Shown: positions 25,458 through 34,305 of the stretch, piece by piece
Numbering within the stretch: position 1 is the first letter of the stretch
How the letters are laid out: every line of letters begins with the position of its first letter
NCBI GenBank assembly: GCA_002344125.1
Contig: DDTQ01000012.1
Location: 186,001-250,000 of the forward strand
Source: Ignavibacteria bacterium UBA2360
Lineage (GTDB): Bacteria; Bacteroidota; Ignavibacteria; Tepidaquicellales; OLB5
Length of the DNA: 64,000 bases
Direction: 5' to 3'
Position numbers and translations under genes: made by a program
The notes under the pieces: generated by a model
Told to the model about the DNA's origin: nothing
What the model saw: only the letters and a program-made list of their open reading frames with translations
The model's database searches: none

Positions 25458-26515
25458 TCAGTATCGAGTAAATTATCTATTTCTTTGTATAAATATTCGG
25501 AGTTTTGGTCAATTTGCATCTTTATTTTTGCAAAATAAAGTGGAAAGTTATAGAGAAGATTTTTGTAAGTATTTTCACTTTTAGCTTTAAGAACAAGCTC
25601 TGAATTTTTTATTCTTACGAAATCTTTTTGTGTTGTTATGATATGCGAAGAGTTATGGCTTTTAAATGACTGCATTACTTTTTCCAGATCTGAATTGCTG
25701 AAATTGTGATGATCGGGGAATGGAATAAACGCGTCGATTTTTATGTTTAGCTGAGCAATCAGCTGTTTAAATGAATCAGGCTCTCCAATACCGCAGAAGA
25801 CCACTGCTGAGCTAACTTGTTCAGGCTGAACAGATTCATATTTTATATTTTTCAATCCTTCAAAGATATAACTGCAGATAACCTGCGGTTTGTTTTTCCT
25901 GTTTTCGTTAACCGGTAATTTATCAAACTTATTGTTTATTACCAAGAGATCGGCGCGTTTGAAATTTTTGAGCGGTTCGCGTAAGTTACCCGCCGGAATC
26001 AGGTGTTTATCTCCGCCGGGATTGAGTATTACTATATCAAGATCGCGGTACAGCTTCCTGTGCTGGAAGCCATCATCAACAATTATTATTTCAGGCTTGA
26101 ATTTTGTTGCAGCGAACTTAGCTGTTTTGGTTTTATCATCACCAACAACAAGCAACCCGCCTTCAAGACCCGTGGCTGAAAGATTTTCAAGCAGCATCAT
26201 TGCTTCATCCCCAAGGATCTCGGTGTTAAGTTCATGCTTTTCGTTTTTGAATCCTGTTTCAACAACTTTTATATCATCGTTTTCGCGTTTGTAGCCTTTG
26301 CTTACCACTACAACGAACTTTTTCTTTTTCAGCAGGTATTCAGTTATCATTTCGACAAAAGGTGTTTTACCGGTTCCGCCGGCGGCAATATTCCCAACCG
26401 AAATTATTTTAGGTTCAAGTATCCTTGGTTTTTTTATTCCTGAATTGTATGCAAAATTCCTGATAAAAATAATAAACCTGTATAAAAGGCTAAGCGGATA
26501 TGTGAGGATTTTCAT
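25454..26515 (-). CDS. lpxK: Tetraacyldisaccharide 4'-kinase LpxK
   Basis: Inner-membrane kinase adding the 4'-phosphate to the lipid A disaccharide. The 353 residues begin with a membrane-associated helix (YPLSLLYRFIIFIRNFAYNS), then P-loop VGNIAAGGTGKTPFVE near residue 43, the IIIVDDGFQHRKL motif near 140 with the catalytic Asp region, and FPDHHNFS near 265. Full length. It overlaps both neighbours by 4 bp (lpxB before, C26 hydrolase after), a tightly packed operon. Confidence 0.95.
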   Translation of the reverse strand: MKILTYPLSLLYRFIIFIRNFAYNSGIKKPRILEPKIISVGNIAAGGTGKTPFVEMITEYLLKKKKFVVVVSKGYKRENDDIKVVETGFKNEKHELNTEILGDEAMMLLENLSATGLEGGLLVVGDDKTKTAKFAATKFKPEIIIVDDGFQHRKLYRDLDIVILNPGGDKHLIPAGNLREPLKNFKRADLLVINNKFDKLPVNENRKNKPQVICSYIFEGLKNIKYESVQPEQVSSAVVFCGIGEPDSFKQLIAQLNIKIDAFIPFPDHHNFSNSDLEKVMQSFKSHNSSHIITTQKDFVRIKNSELVLKAKSENTYKNLLYNFPLYFAKIKMQIDQNSEYLYKEIDNLLDTE

Positions 26516-27654
26516 AAGAGGGCAGTGTTAATTATGAGTTTAGCTGCTTCAGTGGATGCATCTTTGCTGCCCAAAATATTCTTCACTTTCCTGAAATTTT
26601 CAATCATAACTTCCCGGTACTGAATATCACGAAGCAGCTTTAAAGCTTCTGAACACAGGTTACCCGCTGTGAAGTCATTTTGAATGAATTCTTTAATCAC
26701 GCTTTCACCCAGCAGGATGTTAACGATACCGAGCTTATCTATTTTGACTACGGGCTTCAAAAGGTAATAGTTCAGCGGGAAAGTCTTGTAAAATATCAGG
26801 TATGGTGTACCAAGCAGGGCACACTCCATAGTAGATGTGCCGGCTTTGGCCAGGACGAGATCGCTGTTAAGTATGAGGTCATATGTTTTTTCGCCGGTAA
26901 GATTGCAGTCTTTAAGCTCTTCACGGAAATCATTGAAGGCGCTCTCCAGTCCCGGCGCGATGCTGATGTTTATGCTAACATCAATATTCTTCCTGATCTC
27001 TTTAATAGTTTGAATCAGTACCGGCATGTGGTTTTTGACTTCATCTTTGCGGCTGCCGGGCAGGATGGTAATGGTTTTCTTATCCCGGGGTTTAACCGGG
27101 TGTGAAGAGATGTATTCATCAATTCTTTTTACAAGGGGGTGGCCAGTAAATTCCGCATACACATCGTAACGGGAATAGAAATCGACTTCAAACGGAAAAA
27201 CAACAAGCATGAGATCAATGTATTTTTTAATTTTGAATACACGCTTTTCATGCCAGGCCCACAACTGCGGTGAGATATAATAGATTATCTTCTTTTTGTA
27301 AAAGCTTCTGATCTCTTCGGCAAGCCTGAGGTTAAAGCCCGGATAATCAACAAGTATAACAACTTCCGGAGAGTTGAGACGGATAAAATCTGAAGCATCC
27401 CTGATCGCTTTTTTAAAAAAAGAGTATTTTTTCAGTACATCAACAAAGCCAACTGTGGCGAGATCTTTAACATGGTACATTGGCTCCAATCCTTCGGCTT
27501 TCATCATTTCGCCGCCCAGACCGCTGAAGCTCAAGGGGGTTTCCGAAAGCCGGTTCAGCTCTTTCATCAGCGAAGAAGCGTGCATATCACCGGATTGCTC
27601 TCCCGCTGATATGAAAACAGTCCCGGTACTTTTTGAACCGGTTTCAGTACTCAT
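26512..27654 (-). CDS. lpxB: Lipid-A-disaccharide synthase LpxB
   Basis: GT19 glycosyltransferase joining UDP-2,3-diacylglucosamine and lipid X. The 380 residues show the N-terminal ISAGEQSGDMHASSLMKEL, YYISPQLWAWHEKRV near residue 120, ILPGSRKDEVKNHMP near 195, and the UDP-binding LAKAGTSTMECALLGTP near 270. An initial dozen Ser/Thr-rich residues precede the core. The stop overlaps lpxK by 4 bp. Together with LpxK it shows lipid A is made. Confidence 0.95.
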   Translation of the reverse strand: MSTETGSKSTGTVFISAGEQSGDMHASSLMKELNRLSETPLSFSGLGGEMMKAEGLEPMYHVKDLATVGFVDVLKKYSFFKKAIRDASDFIRLNSPEVVILVDYPGFNLRLAEEIRSFYKKKIIYYISPQLWAWHEKRVFKIKKYIDLMLVVFPFEVDFYSRYDVYAEFTGHPLVKRIDEYISSHPVKPRDKKTITILPGSRKDEVKNHMPVLIQTIKEIRKNIDVSINISIAPGLESAFNDFREELKDCNLTGEKTYDLILNSDLVLAKAGTSTMECALLGTPYLIFYKTFPLNYYLLKPVVKIDKLGIVNILLGESVIKEFIQNDFTAGNLCSEALKLLRDIQYREVMIENFRKVKNILGSKDASTEAAKLIINTALL

Positions 27655-27662
27655 TGCCGCTG

Positions 27663-28247
27663 TTATTGGTTAATAAGAAAGTAAATAACTACTATCATTA
27701 AAATACTTATGAATGCCGCCTGGAAAGTTCTTTTTTCAGAAACGTATGCCGCTTTAATATCCTGTCCGAGTTTAGACCTTTTGGTCTCATCGTAGGCTGT
27801 GAATTTTGGAAGGAAACGGTTCACATTTTTGAAATAGTGCTCGTATTTATCTTTGAACTTTTCTCTGAGGAAACCTTCTTCTTCCAGGATTATGTAATAA
27901 TATTGGAATGAGAAATATACAATACTTAATATCTGAAGAAATGGTACGAGTGAATTTGACATTATGCTTATACCGAAGTACATCAGAATATTTCCGAGGT
28001 ACAACGGGTTCCTTACATATGAAAAGGGACCTTGTGTAACAAGCGTAGATGCTCCCACATTTCCGGTGGTTCTGGTTTCGCTGCCGGCATAGGAAACGCC
28101 CCAGAAACGAAATGATTCACCAATTACCACAAAAATTCCGCCAATTATCATTGTTGTGATAGTTGGGCGGGCGAACAGCAGCATTGGTATAATGAAAGGA
28201 AGGGGAGTGTAAGACCTGTATTGAAAGAAGAATTTTCCTAATGTCAT
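27663..28247 (-). CDS. Isoprenylcysteine methyltransferase-like (ICMT/PEMT) membrane protein
   Basis: A 194-residue membrane protein with about five helices and the ICMT/PEMT C-terminal signature: GPFSYVRNPLYLGNILMYFG near residue 93, then EEEGFLREKFKDKYEHYFKN near 140, which binds SAM in this superfamily. Bacterial members methylate small or lipid substrates and most lack an assigned function. It lies 8 bp upstream of lpxB on the minus strand, so a lipid or envelope substrate is plausible but unproven. Confidence 0.85.
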   Translation of the reverse strand: MTLGKFFFQYRSYTPLPFIIPMLLFARPTITTMIIGGIFVVIGESFRFWGVSYAGSETRTTGNVGASTLVTQGPFSYVRNPLYLGNILMYFGISIMSNSLVPFLQILSIVYFSFQYYYIILEEEGFLREKFKDKYEHYFKNVNRFLPKFTAYDETKRSKLGQDIKAAYVSEKRTFQAAFISILMIVVIYFLINQ

Positions 28248-28286
28248 TTATTTTAATATTACCTTATTAATTTCAGTTTTAAAAAC

Positions 28287-29015
28287 TCAGCCGCGCAGAA
28301 ACACTTCACGGCGTTTTCTTTTTGCGGAATCGCGGTGCTTCAATTTTTTCAATGTCAAAAATTTTTCAAGCTTCTTAATGATATCTCCGAACGTCTGGTA
28401 TTCATGATACGTGATATTGTTCTTCCAGCAGTATGAAGCCAGAGATTTCTTGGCGAAAACAATATCGGCGTAGTTAACAACACATGCATCAGAAAAACCG
28501 TCACCTATAAACACAGAAATTTCATCATCTGCCGTGTTATTCATAAGAATATTGCGTTTGCTGGTGCCGCACTTCGTGCAGTCAGAATCAGAATTTGGAA
28601 ATTCCAGCCCGATATTTTTTTTATCTTCAGATATGACTATACTGTTAGCATAAAAAGGAATGTTGAGCTTGTAGTTATCCAGTATCCTCTTTATATAATA
28701 GTCCATCCCTTCACTTAGAATAGTGAGAGGTATATTTCTTACACTCAAAAACTCTGTAAATTTAATGAACATGGGATCAAGTCTTTGGGAGTCAATGATC
28801 CTGTTAAACTCTTTCAGATCAAAATTTTCTATGAGGGCACACTCTTTTAAAAAACACTCTCTTGCCCCGATCTTTTGCTCTTCATAGTCGCGGATCACCT
28901 CTTCCCATTTATCCTTCTTTTTAATGAAGAACTCACCCATTTCAATCCAGGTATCGTACAGCGTAATTGTACCATCAAAATCACTGAATATTTTTAACTT
29001 AGGTTCGTTTTGCAT
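28287..29015 (-). CDS. HAD-IB family phosphatase (MtnX/SerB-like)
   Basis: A 242-residue HAD phosphatase with motif I FSDFDGTIT (nucleophile Asp near 12), motif II ILSEGMD near 100, a C2-like cap, and motif IV FIGDGFSDACVV near 170. A CTKCGTSKRN segment before motif IV resembles MtnX-type proteins, which dephosphorylate an intermediate of methionine salvage. No other salvage gene is nearby, so the substrate remains open. The last 25 residues are strongly basic (KKLKHRDSAKRKRREV). Probably in the lpxB/lpxK operon, 39 bp upstream of the methyltransferase gene. Confidence 0.85.
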   Translation of the reverse strand: MQNEPKLKIFSDFDGTITLYDTWIEMGEFFIKKKDKWEEVIRDYEEQKIGARECFLKECALIENFDLKEFNRIIDSQRLDPMFIKFTEFLSVRNIPLTILSEGMDYYIKRILDNYKLNIPFYANSIVISEDKKNIGLEFPNSDSDCTKCGTSKRNILMNNTADDEISVFIGDGFSDACVVNYADIVFAKKSLASYCWKNNITYHEYQTFGDIIKKLEKFLTLKKLKHRDSAKRKRREVFLRG

Positions 29016-29096
29016 TAATTAACCGGAATTCTAAAAATAATTTTAAATCATAGCTAATTCAAGGTAACAATGAATATTAAAATCATCAAAATGAAT

Positions 29097-29122
29097 AAAA
29101 AAAGCGGCTTTTTGGCCGCTTT
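29097..29122 (-). terminator. Terminator of the TPR gene
   Basis: Stem AAAGCGGC (29101-29108) and GCCGCTTT (29115-29122) with a 6-nt loop; the A run from 29097 supplies the U tract on the minus strand. It lies 22 bp past the TPR gene stop. Confidence 0.85.
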
Positions 29123-29143
29123 CAATTGATTTTGAGTAATTTC

Positions 29144-30520
29144 TTAATTTACAGTACCTGAGATCTCGTTGTTTAAACTGTTAATATTAGATGCTTGCCC
29201 CTTGTATTTGATCGTATCACTTGAAAATATCCCGGAATCCATTTCGCTAAACTTTTGGCCGGCAGTAAAGACCCTGAGACTGTTCTCTTCTTCAATTTCT
29301 ATAAGTTTTTTGAGATAATTATAATGCAGCTGCAGGTTTTTTATCGATTCAGCTGTATTTCCTTTGGCTAAATAGCCTTCGCTCAACAGCTTGTAAAGCT
29401 GGCTTAGTTCTTTGTACGATTTTCTGTATTCCGCGAGTTTAATTGCTTTAAGTATATATTGTTCCGCAGAAACAAGGTCATTAAACCTAATATATAGTTC
29501 GGCAAGACCGGTGTAATTTCTCACTTCGTTTACTTCATCTTTATTCTGAACCGCAATTGAAATTCCCGTATCAAAATACTTCCTGCTTGCCTCAAAATCG
29601 TTCAGCTGCATATACAATTTAGCCAATTCAGAATATGTGTGAGATACAGAACTGTTATCGCCCAGTTTTTCGTATAACTTCAGGCTGGTATTGAAGTAAG
29701 TTACCGCTTCCGGGAAACATTTCAGGCTGCCGTAGGCTTTACCTAAGTTGCTGTAGGCCTGTGCTTCGGATTGCCTGCTGCCATACTTGCGAATTTTTGT
29801 TAAAGCTTCATTGAGATATGTTATAGCGGATGCATAATTAGTCATGTAAATATACGTTCTCCCTATGTTGGCCATTGTGGAGCTTTCATCAAGCAGATTT
29901 TCTTTTTCCTTTTCAATAATTAAAGCCTCATTGAAGTATTTTAACGCAATATTATAGTTTCCAATTTCCAGGTACAAAATACCAATGTTATTCAGCAGTG
30001 TATGCGGTATTTGCCTGTTGAGACATTTAAATATACCAAGACTCTGCAGATTATTTTCAAGGGATGCAATCAGGTTCCCATCCCGCTGAAAAGCCAGCGC
30101 CTTATTGGAAAGGACGGTAGCTTCAAAACTGAAATCGCCCATAGATTGCAGGATGAAGATACAATCATCAAAGTACTCAATGGCAGTATCTGAATTTCCC
30201 AGGTCCATATGTACATTAGCCAATGAATTCAATACTCTTGATTCACCTTTTTTATCATTGATTGAACGATACCCCGTGAGTGCCTCGTTGAAGTATTGTA
30301 TTGCACTCTCAAACTGAGAAATAAGCCTGCTGCATACTCCCGCGGTATAATTAGCTTTTGAAATTCCCTTAACGTAATTTAGGGAGGATGAGATCTGTAA
30401 GGCTTCTTTTGTCAGCTTCATACATGTGGCCGGGTCTGAATTGCGGATCTTATTTGCTTCTGCCAGCAATTCATCAGCTTTCGCGTGCGTACCTGGCTGC
30501 ATCCTCTTGAAATTTTCCAT
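29144..30520 (-). CDS. Multi-TPR protein
   Basis: A 458-residue, almost wholly helical protein with roughly nine tetratricopeptide repeats of about 40 residues (period visible as ...ALxYFNEAL...NIGxxY...). Examples are LNNIGILYLEIGNYNIALKY and YSNLGKAYGSLKCFPEAVTY. The spacing is of the longer, kinesin-light-chain/Rap type. No signal peptide and no kinase or HTH domain, although such TPR arrays often precede signalling domains. It lies 30 bp downstream of the T9SS-secreted SBBP gene, so they may share a transcript. Confidence 0.85.
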   Translation of the reverse strand: MENFKRMQPGTHAKADELLAEANKIRNSDPATCMKLTKEALQISSSLNYVKGISKANYTAGVCSRLISQFESAIQYFNEALTGYRSINDKKGESRVLNSLANVHMDLGNSDTAIEYFDDCIFILQSMGDFSFEATVLSNKALAFQRDGNLIASLENNLQSLGIFKCLNRQIPHTLLNNIGILYLEIGNYNIALKYFNEALIIEKEKENLLDESSTMANIGRTYIYMTNYASAITYLNEALTKIRKYGSRQSEAQAYSNLGKAYGSLKCFPEAVTYFNTSLKLYEKLGDNSSVSHTYSELAKLYMQLNDFEASRKYFDTGISIAVQNKDEVNEVRNYTGLAELYIRFNDLVSAEQYILKAIKLAEYRKSYKELSQLYKLLSEGYLAKGNTAESIKNLQLHYNYLKKLIEIEEENSLRVFTAGQKFSEMDSGIFSSDTIKYKGQASNINSLNNEISGTVN

Positions 30521-30550
30521 AAAGTTTGTTTTTTTTGGTTACAAATTAAC

Positions 30551-32212
30551 TTACTTTAACAAGATCATTTTTTTAATATCTCTGTAATTTCCCGCGCTCA
30601 GCTCATAAAAATAAACCCCGGATGCCAGGCTGCTGTTTGAAAAGATCAGTTCATAACTTCCGGCTTTCAGTTCACCCCTTATCAGAACATCTACTGTTCT
30701 TCCCAGCATATCATATACTATCAGACTTGTCTGGGAGTTTACCGGAATGCTGAATGTGATTTTTGTTGAAGGATTGAACGGATTCGGATAATTCTGGTTT
30801 AATTTAAAATTGTACGCCAGTGTATTTTCTGAAGGTTTCACCATTTCTTTCAATGGGAGGTACATAAGGCTGGTTATGTAAGATGACTGGGTCATATTTT
30901 CAATTATATGCTGGCTGTAGCCTGTTAAATAAATCCTCCCGTCATTAACAGATATTGCAACATCAATGGCCCTGTCATCAGTATAATCTGTCATGCTGTA
31001 ACGGTTAGCAGAAATAAGATCGCCAGTGGCTGCACTGTACCGCACAGCCGCAAAATCAAAATTACCGTTTACTCCCCAGCTCTCGCCAACTACCGCTATT
31101 GTAGTTGTGAAGCCGCTTTCTTTTATCAATCCAAGCGCGTTAGCCTGGTCTCTGCCGGAACCTGTCCCGTCATAGAACGAGGTCCACTGGATCGCGCCGG
31201 AGCTGTCATATTTAATAGTAACAAAGTTAACGTTATCTTCTGAATCGGTTGAGTGCCCGGTAATAAAGATGAAGCTGTCATCATCAACCGCGATACCCCA
31301 AGCTTTATCTTCGCTGCTGCCGGGGCCGTCAAAGGCATGTTCCCATTGTAAAGTGCCATCAGAATTGAATTTTGCTGTATAGCAATCAGTATTGGCGGAA
31401 CTGTTTGTCAAAAAACCCGTAATGTAGATAAAACTGTCACCATCCACAGCAATACCCCATGCTTTATCTTCACCTTCACCGCCGAGCGTTTCAGTAAAGA
31501 TCTTATTACCATAGTTATCGTATTTTATCAGGATCATATCCGTTGTTATCCCTTGAGGAATATTGCCGGCCGTATAAGAATTTCCTGAGTCATCGCATAT
31601 GATCTTTACACCTTCGCTATTACCAAAAGTGTATGTCTCAGTACTGCTCCAGAGCAGTAAACCATCTGCTGAATACATTTGTGTCACCAAAGAGGTTTTA
31701 CCTGCAGAATCAGAAACGTAGCCTGTGATGAATATATTATTGTGGATATCAACCGCTATATCTTTGCCGGAATCATCCGCAAATTCTGAATTATTTGTAA
31801 ACACTGAATGCCAAAGGAGATCGCCGGAGGTGTTATATTTTAGCAGTATAATATCATTCGCGGTGAAAATGTTGTTTGAAGTGCCAACAACGTAAATACT
31901 GCCATCGGGTCCCATTGCGATAGCAGAACCTTCATCATCGGAATTCGCAGTCCCGTTGAAATATCTAAGCCATATGGTATCGCCCGCCGAATCAAATTTG
32001 ATGAGTACAATATCAGTCCCGCTTTCCCCGGTGGAAATATAACCTGTAACATAGCTGTTATCTTTGCTATCTACGGTTATCGCCAGCCCTTTTGCGTTGG
32101 AAATGCTGAGATCACCTGAAGAAGAGGTACCAAGGTTAGATTGCCACTGCGAATAGGAAATTGCAGCTAAAATGAGAAATATTGCTAAAAAAGATGTGAG
32201 TTTTGAATACAT
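30551..32212 (-). CDS. SBBP beta-propeller protein with T9SS sorting domain
   Basis: Secreted protein of 553 residues from the chosen start. The ATG at 32212 is preferred because AGGGGT precedes it and a signal peptide begins at once (MYSKLTSFLAIFLILAAISY, cleavage after SYSQ); an upstream in-frame ATG at 32248 would add 12 residues. The body has repeated blades such as GIAVDGDSFIYITGFLT, each with a D-x-D-x turn, as in SBBP propellers. The C-terminal 80 residues form a T9SS type A sorting domain: NYPNPFNPSTKITFSIP, then GVYFYELSAG and the final KKMILLK. Cell-surface or released; ligand unknown. Confidence 0.9.
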   Translation of the reverse strand: MYSKLTSFLAIFLILAAISYSQWQSNLGTSSSGDLSISNAKGLAITVDSKDNSYVTGYISTGESGTDIVLIKFDSAGDTIWLRYFNGTANSDDEGSAIAMGPDGSIYVVGTSNNIFTANDIILLKYNTSGDLLWHSVFTNNSEFADDSGKDIAVDIHNNIFITGYVSDSAGKTSLVTQMYSADGLLLWSSTETYTFGNSEGVKIICDDSGNSYTAGNIPQGITTDMILIKYDNYGNKIFTETLGGEGEDKAWGIAVDGDSFIYITGFLTNSSANTDCYTAKFNSDGTLQWEHAFDGPGSSEDKAWGIAVDDDSFIFITGHSTDSEDNVNFVTIKYDSSGAIQWTSFYDGTGSGRDQANALGLIKESGFTTTIAVVGESWGVNGNFDFAAVRYSAATGDLISANRYSMTDYTDDRAIDVAISVNDGRIYLTGYSQHIIENMTQSSYITSLMYLPLKEMVKPSENTLAYNFKLNQNYPNPFNPSTKITFSIPVNSQTSLIVYDMLGRTVDVLIRGELKAGSYELIFSNSSLASGVYFYELSAGNYRDIKKMILLK

Positions 32213-32392
32213 TTTTACCCCTGGGAATGTTAGATATAATAATAACAAAATCAGAGCAGCTAAGGTTTTAGTAGTTGTAAATAAAGTAAGTTATATTTTA
32301 GAATAAAACCAGCTAAAAATGTGATTTGAGGCTTTTTGTTATGAAATTTGAAGGATTTTGAGGGATTCCTGTCTCTCTTAAATACATCAAAT

Positions 32393-32423
32393 AAAAAAAG
32401 GAATAAATTTCTTTATTCCTTTT
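32393..32423 (-). terminator. Terminator of the small membrane-peptide gene
   Basis: Stem AAAAGGAATAAA (32396-32407) and TTTATTCCTTTT (32412-32423) with a 4-nt loop. A and T runs on both sides make it usable in either direction; on the minus strand it would end the transcript of the 38-residue ORF 80 bp upstream. Confidence 0.7.
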
Positions 32424-32502
32424 AATTGTCAAGCGGAGGTAATCACTTAACAGTTGTTAATGAGGTAATACAAATTCAATAATCTTTAATCATTATGAAT
32501 TA

Positions 32503-32619
32503 TCAGATCCTGAAATAATAGTTGTAGCATAAAACTGCCAGTACCGCTAAATTTATGACGATCATACTTGCTGTGATCTTTTCAATCGTTTTTATCTTGA
32601 ATGTACTTAGTAATCTCAT
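32503..32619 (-). CDS. 38-residue putative single-pass membrane peptide
   Basis: Reads MRLLSTFKIKTIEKITASMI and continues with a hydrophobic helix VINLAVLAVLCYNYYF before ending RI-stop. Support is contextual: an AAAGGA ribosome-binding sequence 9-10 bases before the ATG, an ECF-type promoter about 25 bp upstream, a terminator downstream, and otherwise 560 bp without a gene. The basic amphipathic N-terminus and single helix suggest inner-membrane insertion. No homology was recognised. It could instead be a leader peptide or a chance ORF within a small RNA. Confidence 0.5.
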   Translation of the reverse strand: MRLLSTFKIKTIEKITASMIVINLAVLAVLCYNYYFRI

Positions 32620-32643
32620 AATATGTAATTCCTTTCATATTAT

Positions 32644-32672
32644 TAAGACGCCGGTAATGAAGGAAAGGTTGC
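32644..32672 (-). promoter_or_regulatory. ECF sigma-factor-type promoter
   Basis: Minus strand: GCAACC (32667-32672), 16-nt spacer, CGTCTTA (32644-32650). An AAC-containing -35 with a CGTC -10 separated by about 16 nt is the general pattern recognised by ECF sigma factors. It sits 25 bp upstream of the 38-residue ORF. Confidence 0.55.
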
Positions 32673-32725
32673 ATCGCCCTGAAATTTTTCCCGGTTATCA
32701 CGTGACATTCTGCAGCTGAGAAAAC

Positions 32726-32749
32726 AAAAAAGGGGCTGCTAAGCCCCTT
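32726..32749 (-). terminator. Terminator of the FKBP gene
   Basis: Stem AAGGGGCT (32730-32737) and AGCCCCTT (32742-32749), loop of 4; A run at 32726-32731 gives a U tract on the minus strand. Located 25 bp past the FKBP stop. Confidence 0.85.
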
Positions 32750-32773
32750 AAATACATTAAAGTTTTGATGACC

Positions 32774-33124
32774 CTATTTTATGCTGATAAGCTCAACATC
32801 AAATAACAAAGTTGCATTTGGTGGAATTACTCCGCCGGCTCCTCTGGAGCCATAGCCAAGTTCAGCGGGAATAGTAAGTTTACGCTTTCCGCCAATTTTC
32901 ATGGAGGCAACGCCTTCATCCCAGCCTTTTATCACCTGCCCGATACCTATAATGAAAGAAAATGGTTCGTTGCGGTCCCTGGAGCTATCGAATTTTTTAC
33001 CGTCGGTTAATGTACCTGTGTAATGTACCGTTACAGTTTGACCTGTTTGCGGTGAAGCGCCTGTTCCTTCTGTTTCGTCAACATACTTCAATCCTGAAGG
33101 TGTTGTCTGTTCTGTTTCTGCCAT
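32774..33124 (-). CDS. FKBP-type peptidyl-prolyl cis-trans isomerase
   Basis: A 116-residue single-domain FKBP that accelerates proline isomerisation during folding. Visible are TVHYTGTLTDGKKFDSSRD, the FIIGIGQVIKGWDEGV active-site segment, KIGGKRKLTIPAELGYGSRG, and the ending IPPNATLLFDVELISIK. No signal peptide, so cytoplasmic. ATG start. It is followed by its own terminator and preceded by the M42 peptidase gene at 46 bp. Confidence 0.96.
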   Translation of the reverse strand: MAETEQTTPSGLKYVDETEGTGASPQTGQTVTVHYTGTLTDGKKFDSSRDRNEPFSFIIGIGQVIKGWDEGVASMKIGGKRKLTIPAELGYGSRGAGGVIPPNATLLFDVELISIK

Positions 33125-33170
33125 GATTTTTATCGTTTCCTGATATTTGGAGTTTATGGTTTATTGTTTA

Positions 33171-34220
33171 TTAAAATTCGAGTTTAGATTTTGAAATAAA
33201 TTCTGCAAGCAGATCAACTGTAAGATCGATATCTTTGAGGTTCAGTGTTTCAACTGATGAATGGAGGTATCTTGTTGCCACTGAAACCACGCCTATTGCC
33301 ACTCCGCCTCTGGATTGTGAAATAGGGTCTGCATCAGTCCACGTATGACCGAAATCAACTTCAATCTGATGCTTTATTTTAGTTCTCTTGGCTGTGTTTA
33401 TCAGTTCATTCGTGAGTTTATTGTTGCTTCTTACGCCCCGGGTTATCACCGGTCCGAGACCCAGTTTTGTAACGCCGAACCTTTCTTTGGGAATTTCCGG
33501 CTGGTCTGATGAAGGCATAACATCAATAGCTATGGCCGCATTGGGTTTGAAGCTGAAAGCCGGATTACCTGCCCCGAAAACACCTGTTTCTTCCTGGACG
33601 GATGAAACACCATACACAGTGTGTTTCAGATTTTTTGCTTTCGAAAGTTTTCTCAGGGTTTCTGCTACTATATAGACTCCAATTCGGTTATCCCAGCATC
33701 TTGAAGTAGCATTTCCGTTTGTCATTTCGCAGAAATCGCCCCCAAAAACAACAGGATCACCAATTGAAATATATTTTTCGGCGTCCTTCCTGTTTTTTGC
33801 GCCAATATCCAGCCAGATATCATGCATCTCGAGTTTTTTATCGCGCTGAGCGTTTGTAAGCAGATGCAGTGAGGTTCTTCCTATTACCGCGTCAACGATA
33901 CCTTTTTTGGAAAGTATTCTTGCGCGGTGTGAAGCCAGAATTGTCGGGTCAACCCCGCCAATGGGCTTTACATATATAAATCCATCTTCATTGATATAAT
34001 TGATTATAAGACCAATTTCGTCAGAGTGACCGACAATCATAATTGATCTTTCTTTGCCGGGATTCAATGTAGCGGTAAGATTTCCGTGGATATCTTTTTT
34101 AATATCCTGACAGAATGTACTTACTTCATCTCGCCATATCTGCTGTACAGGTTCTTCGAAGCCTGAAGGGGCCGGAGTGTTAACAAGGTTAACAAGAAAT
34201 TGTTTTTGTTCGTTTGTCAT
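33171..34220 (-). CDS. M42 family aminopeptidase
   Basis: A 349-residue dinuclear-metal peptidase of the M42 (TET/glutamyl aminopeptidase) family, usually forming dodecameric cytoplasmic cages that trim peptides. Motifs in order: VGHSDEIGLIINYI (metal His and catalytic Asp), SRCWDNRIGVYIVAETL (bridging Asp), SSVQEETGVFGAGN (catalytic Glu and metal Glu), IAIDVMPSS, and the final metal His in RYLHSSVETL. An insertion domain (about 80-160) is present. ATG start. Could process peptides imported by the ABC system at 50-56 kb, but that is speculation. Confidence 0.93.
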   Translation of the reverse strand: MTNEQKQFLVNLVNTPAPSGFEEPVQQIWRDEVSTFCQDIKKDIHGNLTATLNPGKERSIMIVGHSDEIGLIINYINEDGFIYVKPIGGVDPTILASHRARILSKKGIVDAVIGRTSLHLLTNAQRDKKLEMHDIWLDIGAKNRKDAEKYISIGDPVVFGGDFCEMTNGNATSRCWDNRIGVYIVAETLRKLSKAKNLKHTVYGVSSVQEETGVFGAGNPAFSFKPNAAIAIDVMPSSDQPEIPKERFGVTKLGLGPVITRGVRSNNKLTNELINTAKRTKIKHQIEVDFGHTWTDADPISQSRGGVAIGVVSVATRYLHSSVETLNLKDIDLTVDLLAEFISKSKLEF

Positions 34221-34305
34221 GGAATTGTTATTTGATATGATGCCGTTAGTTTAAAGAATTATTTAATCAAGAGGGCATAGCTGAATCAATTTCTGAGAAA
34301 ACTTA

